Below are positions 1 through 8,285 of a stretch of 48,527 nt of DNA, piece by piece. The DNA is taken from positions 2,005,223 through 2,053,749 of the forward strand of contig NZ_KI912613.1 of NCBI RefSeq assembly GCF_000519325.1, read 5' to 3'. The notes beneath the pieces are model-generated. The model worked only from the letters and a program-made list of their open reading frames with translations, searched no databases and had not been told where the DNA came from. Origin of the DNA: Patulibacter minatonensis DSM 18081 (GTDB lineage: Bacteria; Actinomycetota; Thermoleophilia; Solirubrobacterales; Solirubrobacteraceae). The position numbers were made by a program, and so were the translations under genes. Each line of letters begins with the position of its first letter. Within the stretch, counting starts at the first letter, position 1.

Positions 1-225
1 GGGGAGCGGTCGGGTCGGGCGGGCGGGCGGCGAGCGGCCGGCCGGGCGAGCAACCGGGGCGGGCGACACGTCGGCCGGGTCGGGTCCGGCCCGAGCGGAA
101 GACGGAGACCGTGCTCCGCGCCGTCAGGGCGCGGGGCGGCGTTCGTCACCGTCGTCCCGGCGCCGACGGCCGTCGCCCGGCCGACCAGGGCCGTGGACCG
201 GTGTTCGCGCCCGATCGCGGAGGGC
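1..225. other. Intergenic, no supported gene
   Basis: GC-rich DNA at the left edge. Several open frames cross it, but none has a start signal, a recognisable product or an end outside the repeat array. I see only G/C-rich low-complexity sequence before the first repeat unit. Confidence 0.5.
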
Positions 226-617
226 GCGAGGCCACTTCTGGTCGGTCGCCGACCACCAGTGACCTCCGACCCAGGCCCGGGGACCCGGACCTCCGCCCCG
301 GACGGCACGGGGTCGTTCCTGGTCGGATACCGACCGTCGGTGACCTTCGACCCCGGCGGCGGAGGACGCGGGGTCGTTCCTGGTCGGATACCGACCATCG
401 GTGACCTTCGACCCCGGCGGCGGAGGACACGGGGTCGTTCCTGGTCGGATACCGACCATCGGTGACCTTCGACCCCGGCGGCGGAGGACACGGGGTCGTT
501 CCTGGTCGGATACCGACCATCGGTGACCTTCGACCCCGGCTTCAGGACCAGGTCCTCCGTTCTCGGATCGTGCGGGGTCGCCTCTGGTCGCATATCGACC
601 ATCGATGACCCCCGACC
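226..617. repeat. Tandem 61-bp repeat array with palindromic core
   Basis: Four near-identical units start at 309, 370, 431 and 492 with an exact 61-bp period. Diverged units flank them (core about 238-272 and 574-617). Each unit holds the inverted repeat GGTCGG-ATA-CCGACC followed by ATCGGTGACC and then a TTCGACCCCGG segment. The first full unit has CGTCGG instead of CATCGG. The period is not a multiple of three and no frame through it looks coding. The core closely matches the array at 23340-23770. Function unknown; it could be a REP-like dispersed element or a cluster of protein-binding sites. Confidence 0.9.
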
Positions 618-666
618 CGACCCCGGATGGCCGGTGGCGTCGCCCTCTCGCGCCCGTCCGCCCGGG

Positions 667-672
667 TAGCGT
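667..672 (+). promoter_or_regulatory. -10 element TAGCGT, leaderless start
   Basis: TAGCGT begins 12 nt before the ATG at 679, so transcription should start at or next to the start codon. No Shine-Dalgarno sequence is needed or seen. Confidence 0.6.
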
Positions 673-678
673 GGGGTC

Positions 679-1632
679 ATGCGCGCCGCAACCGTCCGCG
701 ACGGCGAGATCGTCGTCGCCGAGCACCCCGATCCCGAGCCCGGAGTGGGGGAGGTGCTCGTCCGGGTCCACGCCGCCGGGCTGAACGGCGCCGACATGCT
801 CCAGAAGGCCGGGAAGTACCCCGCCCCGCCCGGGCACCCGCAGGACATCCCGGGTCTCGAGTTCGCCGGCGAGGTCGTCGGCCTCGGGCCCGCGGCGGAG
901 CGCTTCGCGGTCGGCGACCGCGTCTGCGGGATCACCGGTGGCGGCGGCCAGGGCGAGCTCCTGAGCGTCCACGAGCGCCAGATCTCGCCGACGCCCCACG
1001 GCCTGTCCTGGGCGCAGGCCGGGGGCTTCCCCGAGGTCTTCACGACCGCGCACGACGCGATCGTCGCCCAGGGCGGGCTCCGTCCCGGCGAGCGGCTCCT
1101 CGTCCACGGCGCCGCCGGCGGGGTCGGGACCGCGGCCGTGCAGCTCGGGCACGCGATCGGCGCGCACGTCACCGCGTCGGTCCGCAACCCGGAGCTCCAC
1201 AACGCGGTCGCCGCGCTGGGGGCCCACGAGGTCGTCTTCCCCGACGCCCTCGCCGATCGCGACCTCTCCGTCGATCCGTTCGACGTCGTCCTCGAGCTCG
1301 TCGGTGCGCCGAACCTCGACGTGAACCTCCGCCGCCTCGCGACCGGGGGCCGGATCGTGGTGATCGGCGTCGGCGCCGGACCGAAGGGCGAGATCAACCT
1401 CTTCCAGCTGATGGCCGCCCGCGGCCGGATCATGGGCTCGACGCTCCGCGCCCGGCCGCTCGAGGAGAAGGCCGCCGCCGCCCGTCGCATCGAGCGCGAG
1501 GTCCTGCCGCTCGTCGCCCGCGGCGCGATCACCGTCCCCGTCGCGGCGACCTACCCGCTCGACGACGCCGCGCAAGCGTACGAGCACTTCGCCGGCGGCG
1601 GCAAGCTCGGAAAGATCGTCCTGACGATGTGA
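679..1632 (+). CDS. Zinc-less NAD(P)H:quinone oxidoreductase (MDR superfamily)
   Basis: A 317-residue medium-chain dehydrogenase/reductase of the quinone-oxidoreductase (PIG3/QorA-like) branch, expected to reduce quinones or enones with NADPH in the cytosol. The N-terminal GroES-like fold runs to about residue 125 (GLNGADMLQKAGKYPAPPG, then PGLEFAGEV). The Rossmann domain carries the glycine motif HGAAGGVGTAAVQL. The structural and catalytic zinc cysteines of alcohol dehydrogenases are absent, as usual for this branch. The length matches the family. The ATG at 679 fits a -10 box 12 nt upstream. The gene stands alone and converges with the hydrolase gene across a shared hairpin. The substrate cannot be told from sequence. 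Confidence 0.9.
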   Translation: MRAATVRDGEIVVAEHPDPEPGVGEVLVRVHAAGLNGADMLQKAGKYPAPPGHPQDIPGLEFAGEVVGLGPAAERFAVGDRVCGITGGGGQGELLSVHERQISPTPHGLSWAQAGGFPEVFTTAHDAIVAQGGLRPGERLLVHGAAGGVGTAAVQLGHAIGAHVTASVRNPELHNAVAALGAHEVVFPDALADRDLSVDPFDVVLELVGAPNLDVNLRRLATGGRIVVIGVGAGPKGEINLFQLMAARGRIMGSTLRARPLEEKAAAARRIEREVLPLVARGAITVPVAATYPLDDAAQAYEHFAGGGKLGKIVLTM

Positions 1633-1660
1633 CGTCGCACGCCGTCCTGTGGTGATCGCG

Positions 1661-1678
1661 CGACGCCGTCCGGCGTCG
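1661..1678. terminator. Shared hairpin between convergent genes
   Basis: CGACGCCG-TC-CGGCGTCG, an 8-bp perfect stem with a 2-nt loop, lies between the stop at 1632 and the convergent stop at 1733. There is no T-run, so this is a plausible GC-type bidirectional terminator only. Confidence 0.5.
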
Positions 1679-1732
1679 GGGCGTGGTCCCGGAGGGGAGC
1701 GAGTCCCGGTTCCGCGTCGACCCGATCGCGGC

Positions 1733-2440
1733 CTACCGGTGGATCGTGACGTCGGCGACCCGGCCCGGTTCCGCGTCGGCCCGGGCGAGCACGTCCCCGC
1801 GCGGGGACCAGATCGTGGACGTCCCCGCGGTGGCGTCGTACCCCTCGGCCGTCGCCCCGGCGAAGCTCGCGAAGGCGACGTGCGCCCCGGTCGCCAGCGC
1901 GATGCGCCGCCCGCGGGCGTCCTGCTCCTCCAGGTCTTCGGGGGCGTGCACCAGGCCTGCCGCGTAGAGGTCGATGCTCGCGGCGGCCATGCCGTCGACA
2001 TGCCGCTTGACCCCCGTGTCCCTGCAGATGCCGAGGCCGACACGCCAGCCGTCGACGTCGACGATCCCGGGCTCGTCGCCCGCCGCGTAGTGCGGGCGCT
2101 CGGCGTCGCCGAGCCACGCCTTCCGATACCCGACGTCGGCGCCCGAGCCGTCGACCACGAACGTCGCGATGGCCGGGAGCCCACCCGATCCGGTCGCCGG
2201 CGCTCCGACGAGCGCGACCGTCCCGTGCGCGGCACAGGCGTCGACGATCGGGGTCCACGCCCCGTCGTCGGTCCCGAGAGCACCCGCGGCGAAGGAGTAT
2301 CCGGTCAACGACAGCTCCGGGAAGACGACCAGGCGGGCCCGTGCTCGACGGATGAGGTCGGCGTGCGCCCGCGCGTTGTCGGCGAGGCGGCCGGTCGCCG
2401 TCCGTGGTTGGGCGACCGCGAGGTGGAGCCGTGGGGCCAC
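1733..2440 (-). CDS. Carbon-nitrogen hydrolase (nitrilase superfamily)
   Basis: A 235-residue cytosolic amidase-like enzyme that should hydrolyse a C-N bond in an unidentified amide. The catalytic triad of the superfamily is visible: Glu in FPELSLTGYS, Lys in YRKAWLGD and Cys in GICRDTG. The length is at the short end for the family (about 260-300), mainly in the C-terminal part. I chose the GTG at 2440 because a TACGGT -10 box begins 12 nt upstream and the protein then opens with a typical first beta strand (LHLAVAQPRT). Longer frames upstream have no signals. No neighbour suggests the substrate. Confidence 0.85.
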   Translation of the reverse strand: MAPRLHLAVAQPRTATGRLADNARAHADLIRRARARLVVFPELSLTGYSFAAGALGTDDGAWTPIVDACAAHGTVALVGAPATGSGGLPAIATFVVDGSGADVGYRKAWLGDAERPHYAAGDEPGIVDVDGWRVGLGICRDTGVKRHVDGMAAASIDLYAAGLVHAPEDLEEQDARGRRIALATGAHVAFASFAGATAEGYDATAGTSTIWSPRGDVLARADAEPGRVADVTIHR

Positions 2441-2446
2441 GGCCCC

Positions 2447-2452
2447 ACCGTA
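2447..2452 (-). promoter_or_regulatory. -10 element TACGGT, leaderless start
   Basis: TACGGT on the minus strand begins 12 nt before the GTG at 2440. Confidence 0.55.
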
Positions 2453-2574
2453 GCGCTCGACGGCGCCGGCCTCGTCGGGTGCGGGCCCGCCGCGGGCGCC
2501 TCGGACGGGGCGCAACGGACGTCGGCGGGCCCCGGCGCACCGGCGTGGGGGCCGGCCCGCTCGGGTGTCGCGGG

Positions 2575-3453
2575 TCAGCCGGACGTGGCCCGGTGCTCGG
2601 CGATCTCGTCCGCGATGCGGCGGGCGATCGCGCGGGTCGCCTCGAGGACGTCGGTCAGCCCCGCGGCGTCGCGGCGGTAGTCGTCGACGTTGACGAGCAG
2701 CGCGCCCGCGTGCAGCTCGAACCCGATCGGCTGCGGGTGGTCGATCAGCTCGACGAGGAACGACGGGGAGAACAGCTCGCGGAGCCGAACCTCGTCGACG
2801 CCGTCCTGCACGAACAGCTTGAAGCGGTCGTCGAACTCGGCGGACTCCAGCTTCTTGCGGTCCACCCGCCACGGCAACCGCCCGCGGCTCTCGCCGCCGA
2901 CCATGCCCATGAAGCTGCCTTTGCGCAGGAGGTAGACGCCGCTGATCCACGACGGGGCGCCGTCCTGCTCGAGGTCCACCAAGCAGACCGTGTGGGGGTA
3001 CCTCGTCCACGACGTGTTGCCCTTGCTGTCCCGGTGGCGCTCCTCGTACGTGTAGTGCCCGAGGCCCACGGGGTGGCCGTCGAGCGTGCCCTCGAGCCAG
3101 CGGTCGACGTTGCGCCGGTCGCCGGCGGCCAGGAGCGGCGTGAGCTCGGGCAGGTCGTCGCGGTCGGATACCTGCAGGCCGGTCGCCGTCGCGAGGCCCG
3201 CCCAGAAGTCGGACGCCGCGCGGCCGTCGGCGACGGCGAACGCGATGCCGAGCACGAGGAGCAGCCCGACGGCGGCGCCGCCGAAGAACGCCGCGACGGC
3301 CGGGCCGGCGCCGCTGCCGGCGCCGACGACCGCACCGACGGCGCCGAGCGCCAGCGCCGTCCCGGCGACGCCGACCCGCCAGCTCGTCGTCCGGAGGATC
3401 GTCGTCAGGTGGGCGCCGCGGGTGGCGTCCTCGTCGGCCGGTGCCCCGCGCAT
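2575..3453 (-). CDS. Membrane protein downstream of LemA (possibly DUF3137-like)
   Basis: A 292-residue protein with two hydrophobic segments near the N-terminus (about residues 25-48 and 52-75) and a soluble C-terminal domain of about 210 residues rich in aromatic and charged positions (HYTYEERHRD, PHTVCLVDLE, GVYLLRKGSFMG). Its ATG lies three nucleotides after the lemA stop, so the two are almost certainly co-transcribed. LemA genes are often followed by a DUF3137-type membrane protein, and this protein has that layout, but I cannot confirm the family by eye. It probably forms a membrane partner of LemA. Function unknown. Confidence 0.7.
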   Translation of the reverse strand: MRGAPADEDATRGAHLTTILRTTSWRVGVAGTALALGAVGAVVGAGSGAGPAVAAFFGGAAVGLLLVLGIAFAVADGRAASDFWAGLATATGLQVSDRDDLPELTPLLAAGDRRNVDRWLEGTLDGHPVGLGHYTYEERHRDSKGNTSWTRYPHTVCLVDLEQDGAPSWISGVYLLRKGSFMGMVGGESRGRLPWRVDRKKLESAEFDDRFKLFVQDGVDEVRLRELFSPSFLVELIDHPQPIGFELHAGALLVNVDDYRRDAAGLTDVLEATRAIARRIADEIAEHRATSG

Positions 3454-3456
3454 CGG

Positions 3457-4014
3457 CTAGAAGGAGACCTGCGGCGTGGCCCGCTCGGTCTCCGGGTCGG
3501 CGAGCTCGAAGAGCGGCTTGGCCGGGAACGGCCCGCGCGCGGCGACGATCGAGTTCGGGAAGATCTGGCGCTTCGTGTCGTAGTGCTGCACGTTGCCGTT
3601 GTAGAGCCGCCGCGACGCCTGGATCTCGTCCTCGAGCTGCGTCAGCTGGACCTGCAGCTGCTGGAAGTTCTCGGTCGCCCGCAGCTCCGGGTAGCCCTCG
3701 GCGACGGCGCGGACGTCGACCAGCCGGGAGCTCAGCTCGTTCTCCGCCGCGGCGGTCTGGACCGGGCCCTGGGCCGCGATCGCCTTCGCCCGCGCGTCGG
3801 TGACGGCCTGGAACGTCGCCTGCTCGTGCGCGGCGTAGCCCTTGACCGCGGCGACGAGGTTCGGCACGAGGTCGTGCCGCCGCTTGAGCTGCACGTCGAT
3901 GCCGCTCCACGCCTCGTCGACGCGGTTGCGGGCGCCGATCAGCCCGTTGTAGACGAGCGCCCAGGCGAGCCCCACCAGGACGAGGACGACCACCACGACG
4001 ATCACGACCACCAT
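3457..4014 (-). CDS. lemA: LemA family protein
   Basis: A 185-residue LemA-family protein: one N-terminal membrane anchor (residues 1-20, almost all Val/Leu/Ile) with a very short extracytoplasmic start, then a coiled alpha-helical domain. Diagnostic family segments are visible: YNGLIGARNRVDEAWSGID, LKRRHDLVPNLVAAVKGYA, YPELRATENFQQLQ, LEDEIQASRRLYN and the C-terminal PNSIVA. The length is typical. The biochemical role of LemA proteins is not established; they are often paired with membrane proteins, as with the gene directly downstream here. Confidence 0.95.
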   Translation of the reverse strand: MVVVIVVVVVLVLVGLAWALVYNGLIGARNRVDEAWSGIDVQLKRRHDLVPNLVAAVKGYAAHEQATFQAVTDARAKAIAAQGPVQTAAAENELSSRLVDVRAVAEGYPELRATENFQQLQVQLTQLEDEIQASRRLYNGNVQHYDTKRQIFPNSIVAARGPFPAKPLFELADPETERATPQVSF

Positions 4015-4047
4015 GCCGCGGAATGGTGGCAGACCCCGTGGACGCCG

Positions 4048-4764
4048 TCAGCCGCGCTCGATGCCGCCGGCCCGCAGCCAGGTGGGCAGACGGTCGGAGC
4101 TGGCGACGAGGAACCCACCCGCCACGAATGCGGTGAAGGGCATCGCCCGCTCGGTCCGCCACTCGAGGAGGTAGGCGAGGATCAGGCCGACGGTCATCCC
4201 GACGGCCGTGCCCGCCGGGCGCAGGCGCTCCCGCACCGCGTAGCCCTGGAGCGCGGCGAGGAAGAGCACGGTCGCGACGGAGATCTCGGCCGCGCCGGTC
4301 TGGGCGCTCCACGACGGGAGCTCGAGCACCAGCGGGTCGCCGCCGGAGACCGGCATCGGCCACGTCTTCACGGCGTCGCCCGAGAGCGTGGTGAAGAGGT
4401 CGACCGCCCCGATCACCAGCGGCAGGCCGATGACGAACGCCCCCAGGTCGAAGACCCGCGCGAACAGCAGGCCGAGGGCGATCGCGAGCAGCGCCTCGGG
4501 CAGCGTGCCGCCCCCGTGCGCGTCGACCGCGGCGGTGGCCGCCGTGGCGACGAGCCCGACCCCGGCCAGCCCGGCGAGCGCCGCGGGGATCCTCGTCAAC
4601 GGCGCGAGCAGGTACGTGAGGGCGCCGAGCAGCGCCATCGGCGGCACGGCCGCGACGAGCGCCGCCCGCTGGGGCGGCTGGAGCTCCGGGAACGCGGGCG
4701 CCAGCAGCAGCAGGGCCGCCAGCGCGCCGAGGACCGCTAGTACGGGGGCAGCGCGTCGTGCCAC
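4048..4764 (-). CDS. Polytopic membrane protein, function unknown
   Basis: About 238 residues with seven or eight hydrophobic segments (for example APVLAVLGALAALLLL, AALVAAVPPMALLGALTYLL, LPLVIGAVDLF, ISVATVLFLAALQGYAV, AVGMTVGLILAYLLEW). I recognise no family. The GTG at 4764 is chosen because the first membrane segment starts just after it; it overlaps the end of the upstream UDG-like gene by 28 nt, implying translational coupling. Longer versions of the frame would read far back into that gene. Gene presence is well supported; function is not. Confidence 0.7.
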   Translation of the reverse strand: MARRAAPVLAVLGALAALLLLAPAFPELQPPQRAALVAAVPPMALLGALTYLLAPLTRIPAALAGLAGVGLVATAATAAVDAHGGGTLPEALLAIALGLLFARVFDLGAFVIGLPLVIGAVDLFTTLSGDAVKTWPMPVSGGDPLVLELPSWSAQTGAAEISVATVLFLAALQGYAVRERLRPAGTAVGMTVGLILAYLLEWRTERAMPFTAFVAGGFLVASSDRLPTWLRAGGIERG

Positions 4765-5345
4765 CGACCGAGCTCCCGGAAGGCGGTCCAGAACGCCTGC
4801 TTGGCCCCGAGCTCGTCGAGCGCGTCGTCGAGGGCGGGGGTCACGAGGACCTGGCAGGCGGGTGTGAAGCGCTGGATCGTGCCGGGCTCGTCGCGGACCG
4901 GCGCCGCGAGCGGCACGTCGAGGCCGTTCAGGACCTCGAGCGCGTCGCCGCCGAGCACGACGATCATCCGCGGCTGCACGATCGCGATCTCGTCGGCGAG
5001 GACGTCCGCGGCGACCGCCGGCAGCACCCCGGCCGGGTCGCCGTCGGGCGACGACCACTTGTCGCACAGCGTGCCGTAGACGGTGGTCGGGTCGACGCCG
5101 AGGCGGCCGAAGCTCTTCAGGAGCGCCGAGCCGGTGCGACCGTAGAACGCGACGCCCTCCTCGACCTCCTCGCGGGAGGCGTGGTGCTTCAGCAGCAGCA
5201 CGTCGGCCTGTGGATGACCGGCGCCTACGACCGCCACCGACCCCTCGTCGGGACGCGCGTCCTGCACGTCGTGGTTGAGAGCGTTGATCTCACGGATCGC
5301 ACGCTCGAGGTACTTCTCGTGGATCTCGTCGTCGGTCACGGGCAT
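4737..5345 (-). CDS. Uracil-DNA glycosylase superfamily protein, atypical
   Basis: About 202 residues. The segment from AVVGAGHPQADVLLLKHH through GVAFYGRTGSALLKSFGRLG, then IVQPRMIVVLGGDALEVLNG, follows the fold order of bacterial family 4/5 uracil-DNA glycosylases (GEAPG, then FVGRAG, then L..ei..v.P..iv.LG..A). The active-site GEAPG-type loop is replaced by GAGHPQA and the four cysteines of the iron-sulfur cluster are not present (only two Cys in the protein). It may be a divergent base-excision enzyme or a non-catalytic relative. The ATG at 5345 has an AGGA Shine-Dalgarno sequence about eight nucleotides upstream; longer in-frame starts add only low-complexity Arg/Ala sequence. Confidence 0.75.
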   Translation of the reverse strand: MPVTDDEIHEKYLERAIREINALNHDVQDARPDEGSVAVVGAGHPQADVLLLKHHASREEVEEGVAFYGRTGSALLKSFGRLGVDPTTVYGTLCDKWSSPDGDPAGVLPAVAADVLADEIAIVQPRMIVVLGGDALEVLNGLDVPLAAPVRDEPGTIQRFTPACQVLVTPALDDALDELGAKQAFWTAFRELGRWHDALPPY

Positions 5346-5481
5346 CGCGGTCCTGTTTGCCCCCGGCGTCCCGGCGTCCTCGCGGTTGCAGCCGTCGTTG
5401 CCGGATGCAGCAAGTCGTGCTGCACGCGCGGCGGGGCAGGAGTTGCGGCGCGCGCGGCGGTCGGACCCGGCGGCCGGGGCC

Positions 5482-5500
5482 ACGGACCGCGGGGGTCCGT
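5482..5500 (-). terminator. Hairpin after the PAP2 gene
   Basis: ACGGACC-GCGGG-GGTCCGT (7-bp stem) lies in the 186-nt gap downstream of the PAP2 gene and upstream of the UDG-like gene. It is a candidate terminator without a T-run. Confidence 0.4.
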
Positions 5501-5531
5501 CGTCCCCGGCGTGCCCGTCCGACCGGGCGGG

Positions 5532-6371
5532 CTAGGAGGCCGCACCCTCGGGGACGGGGCGCGGACCGAACTGCCACGCGTGCGGCCGGAGCTGCCCGAG
5601 ACGCCGGGCGACGAGGGCCGAGATCCCGACCGCGAGCGCCCCGAAGATGCCGTCGAGGAAGAAGTGGTTGCCCGTCGCCATCACCACGAAGAACACGGCG
5701 AGCGGGTAGAGCCCCCAGAAGACGCGGGTGACCTTGTGCGTCGACAGCCGCGCGAGCGGGATGCCGATCATCAGCGAGAAGCCGACGTGCATGGACGGGA
5801 CCGCCGCGTACGGGTTGAAGAGCTTCGCCGCGGCGCTGTTCTGGTCCGCGAGGTCGACCTTCGTCATCTCCGCGACCGCGTCGTGGATGCCGAGTCCGGG
5901 GACCAGGCGGGGCGGGGCCGTCGGCATCAGCACGTAGCCGACGAGGGCGAGCGTCCACGCGCCGATGAACATGTTGCGCACGAAGCCGAAGGCCTGGTTG
6001 TGCCGCATGTAGATGTAGATCATCGCCCCGAACGTGACCGTGAACTGGGCGTTCATGTACATCAGCGCCGAGGCGTCGGAGAGCCCCGGCACGCTGCGGG
6101 CGAACGACTGGATGCCGTTCTCCATGTCGAGGTGCAGGAAGCGCTCCGTGGAGACGATCCAGTCGGCGTTCGCGAACGCCTGGCTGGCCCCGAGCTGGTC
6201 GTTGATCAGGCCGCGGGTGTTCTGGTACAGCTTGTACGCGATCACCACGACGACGAGCTGCAGCACCGCGTCGATGGCGCCGTTGGGCAGGAACCGGCGG
6301 GGCTTCGTGACCTGCTCCACCACCAGGTGCTGGACGGAGCGGCGGGTGCGGGGCAGGGCGTCTGGCATCAC
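5532..6371 (-). CDS. PAP2 family phosphatase, Aur1/inositolphosphotransferase-like
   Basis: A 279-residue polytopic protein. The PAP2 active-site motifs are NPYAAVPSMHVGFS (PSMH motif) and ATGNHFFLDGIFG (His plus Asp). The arrangement, with a conserved cytosolic N-terminal helix and membrane helices between residues 35 and 250, resembles Aur1-type inositolphosphotransferases rather than soluble acid phosphatases. It likely acts on a lipid phosphate or transfers a phospho-head group at the membrane; nearby ino1 and PIP-synthase-like genes make an inositol lipid attractive but unproven. The start is GTG at 6371 or the next codon, ATG at 6368. Only 39 nt separate it from the membrane gene upstream, so they may be co-transcribed. 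Confidence 0.85.
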   Translation of the reverse strand: MMPDALPRTRRSVQHLVVEQVTKPRRFLPNGAIDAVLQLVVVVIAYKLYQNTRGLINDQLGASQAFANADWIVSTERFLHLDMENGIQSFARSVPGLSDASALMYMNAQFTVTFGAMIYIYMRHNQAFGFVRNMFIGAWTLALVGYVLMPTAPPRLVPGLGIHDAVAEMTKVDLADQNSAAAKLFNPYAAVPSMHVGFSLMIGIPLARLSTHKVTRVFWGLYPLAVFFVVMATGNHFFLDGIFGALAVGISALVARRLGQLRPHAWQFGPRPVPEGAAS

Positions 6372-6410
6372 GGGGACGGCCGGTGACGGAGACCACCGGC
6401 GTGCCGAGGG

Positions 6411-8171
6411 CTACGCGGGGCAGTCGGCTGGCGCGGCCGTGCGCCAGGGCGTCGAGATGGTGACGCCGACGTGAACCGTACCGCGTGCGGGGGCTCGCAC
6501 GTGCGTCCAATCTCCTGGACTCCGTCGCAGGCAGGCGTTCCCGCTGCTCACGTGGAGGTACGGACTCCACCGGATCCGCAGGTCGACGACCCCCGCGCGG
6601 GGGACCTCGAGCACGAACGAGTCGGGGCCCTCGGCGGTCACCCGCGGTCGCGGGCCGCCGCCCTCGTCCGCCCACGACGCCAGCGGGCGACCGTCCACGA
6701 CCCGCCAGAGCGTCCAGTGCGCATCGGCCCAGACCCGTCGCAGCCCGGGGACCCGACCGGACCGCAGGAGCGCCCGCTCGGCCTTGGACCGCACGTCGGC
6801 GGGGGCGTCCGGCAACGCCACCCAGGTGACCGCGTTGTCCTCGAGCCAGGCCCGGTAGACGCGGGGGTCGAGCGACCCGTCCCGGTAGAAGAGCGCGTTG
6901 CGCTCCCCGTCGAGCTGGCGGATCCAGCCGCGCGCGAGCGGGACGTCGGGCGCCAGCCACCGCGCCTCGCCGCGGCGCGCGGTCGGCGGGACCTCGACGC
7001 GGGCGGGCTCGGCGCGCAGGCGCGGCAGGAGCTCCGCCCGCAGCGGCGCGTAGAACGACCGGGCGGTCGTGTCGTCGTCGGCGGCCCGCAGGGTCTGCTG
7101 GACCGGCGAGTAGAGCTGCCAGACGAGCAGGAGCCCGAGGGCGGCGATCAAGGCCGCGCGGCGGCGACCGGACGTGGCGGCGCGCGTGCTCCCCGGCGGC
7201 CCGTCGGGACTCGAGGTCCGCTCCGGCGGGCCGCCGTCGCTCCCGGGCGCAGGGGCGCCACGGCGCCGCCCCACCACGACCGCGACGAGCACCGGGCCGG
7301 CCAGCAACGTCCCCAGGCGCGGCGCGTTGCTGCCCATCGGGGTCGTGAGCACCGCGGACAGCGCGATCGCGACGAGGTAGAGCACCGTGCCGATCCGCAG
7401 CGCCCGCTCCTCGCCCGGCAGGACGGCGGCCGCCGCCGCGAGCGCGCCGATCGCGAGCAGGGCCTCCCAGGCCGCGAACGGCTGGCTGCCGCCGTTCGGG
7501 AAGGCGACGGTGAGGAGGACCGCGACGGCGACCGGGACGACGGTGACGGCGGCGGGCAGCCCCCGCACGGTCCGGCGGTGCAGGCACCAGACGACGCCGG
7601 CGAGGGCCAGGAAGAGCGCGGCGACGGGGCTGGCCAGCGGCGTGAGCGCCGCGGCGAGGAGCGCCGCCGCGACGCGGATCCGGGACACGGGCGGGGGCTC
7701 CGGGGAAGGGCGGTCCGCGGCGACCGCCAGCGGCCCGGGATCGCCGGCGTCCCGGGCCGGGGCGGCGAGCCACAGCGCGAGCAGGCCGAACGCGACGCCG
7801 AGCTGGAAGGTCAGGCGGCCCGTCGTGAGCATGGCGGCGCCGCCGACGGCGAACCACCACGCGCCGGCCTCCGCGCCCGGGCCCGGGCGCTGCGCGCGGA
7901 CGAGCCCGGTGAACGCCCAGGTGCTGGCCGTCGCCGCGACGCCGCCGGCCGCCGCGGTCCCGACGAGCGCGCCGAGCGCCGGGAACAGCACGCTGTAGCT
8001 CGGCAGGTGGTGGCCGCCGAACCAGCCGGCGTCCCAGAGCCAGACGCCGCGCTCCGCCAGCGTCGTCCGGTACGCCTGCGCGGCGAAGTCCCCGGTCGCG
8101 GGCGTCCAGAGGACGTAGACGAGCGCCAGGAGCGCGGTCAGCGCCCAGGGCGGGGGAAGGCGTCGCCGCAC
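6411..8171 (-). CDS. Large membrane protein with soluble C-terminus, GT-C-like
   Basis: About 586 residues: roughly ten hydrophobic segments in the first 370 residues, then a soluble domain of about 210 residues with no strong motif (FYRDGSLDPRVYRAWLEDNAVTWVAL recalls the tail of GT-C glycosyltransferases and YfhO-like proteins). The first loop GDFAAQAYRTTLAERG sits where GT-C enzymes carry a catalytic acidic residue. Assignment to that superfamily is tentative. I use GTG at 8171 because TATCCT starts 12 nt upstream; an ATG at 8237 would lie inside the hairpin that terminates the neighbouring gene. Probable role in envelope glycan or lipid modification. Confidence 0.7.
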   Translation of the reverse strand: MRRRLPPPWALTALLALVYVLWTPATGDFAAQAYRTTLAERGVWLWDAGWFGGHHLPSYSVLFPALGALVGTAAAGGVAATASTWAFTGLVRAQRPGPGAEAGAWWFAVGGAAMLTTGRLTFQLGVAFGLLALWLAAPARDAGDPGPLAVAADRPSPEPPPVSRIRVAAALLAAALTPLASPVAALFLALAGVVWCLHRRTVRGLPAAVTVVPVAVAVLLTVAFPNGGSQPFAAWEALLAIGALAAAAAVLPGEERALRIGTVLYLVAIALSAVLTTPMGSNAPRLGTLLAGPVLVAVVVGRRRGAPAPGSDGGPPERTSSPDGPPGSTRAATSGRRRAALIAALGLLLVWQLYSPVQQTLRAADDDTTARSFYAPLRAELLPRLRAEPARVEVPPTARRGEARWLAPDVPLARGWIRQLDGERNALFYRDGSLDPRVYRAWLEDNAVTWVALPDAPADVRSKAERALLRSGRVPGLRRVWADAHWTLWRVVDGRPLASWADEGGGPRPRVTAEGPDSFVLEVPRAGVVDLRIRWSPYLHVSSGNACLRRSPGDWTHVRAPARGTVHVGVTISTPWRTAAPADCPA

Positions 8172-8177
8172 GCCGGG

Positions 8178-8183
8178 AGGATA
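8178..8183 (-). promoter_or_regulatory. -10 element TATCCT, leaderless start
   Basis: TATCCT on the minus strand begins 12 nt before the GTG at 8171 and supports that start over the upstream ATG at 8237. Confidence 0.6.
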
Positions 8184-8218
8184 CGGCCGGGGAGGCCGGA
8201 GGCCGTCCGCCGGCACGC

Positions 8219-8263
8219 GGGTCGGCACGTTCGCCACCCCTGCGGTGGCAGACGTGCCGACCC
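8219..8263 (-). terminator. Nested hairpin terminator
   Basis: Outer arms GGGTCGGCACGT and ACGTGCCGACCC (12 bp, perfect) enclose inner arms GCCACC and GGTGGC. It lies directly after the stop of the secreted-protein gene at 8286 and just upstream of the next promoter. It could end that transcript and insulate the next one. Confidence 0.7.
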
Positions 8264-8285
8264 TCGTCCCGGCGGGACCCGCGTC

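Noticed and set aside
124-520. Minus-strand proteins encoded across the left array
   Set aside because: Successive 61-bp units shift the frame, the products are Arg/Pro-rich and no promoter or ribosome-binding site is seen.
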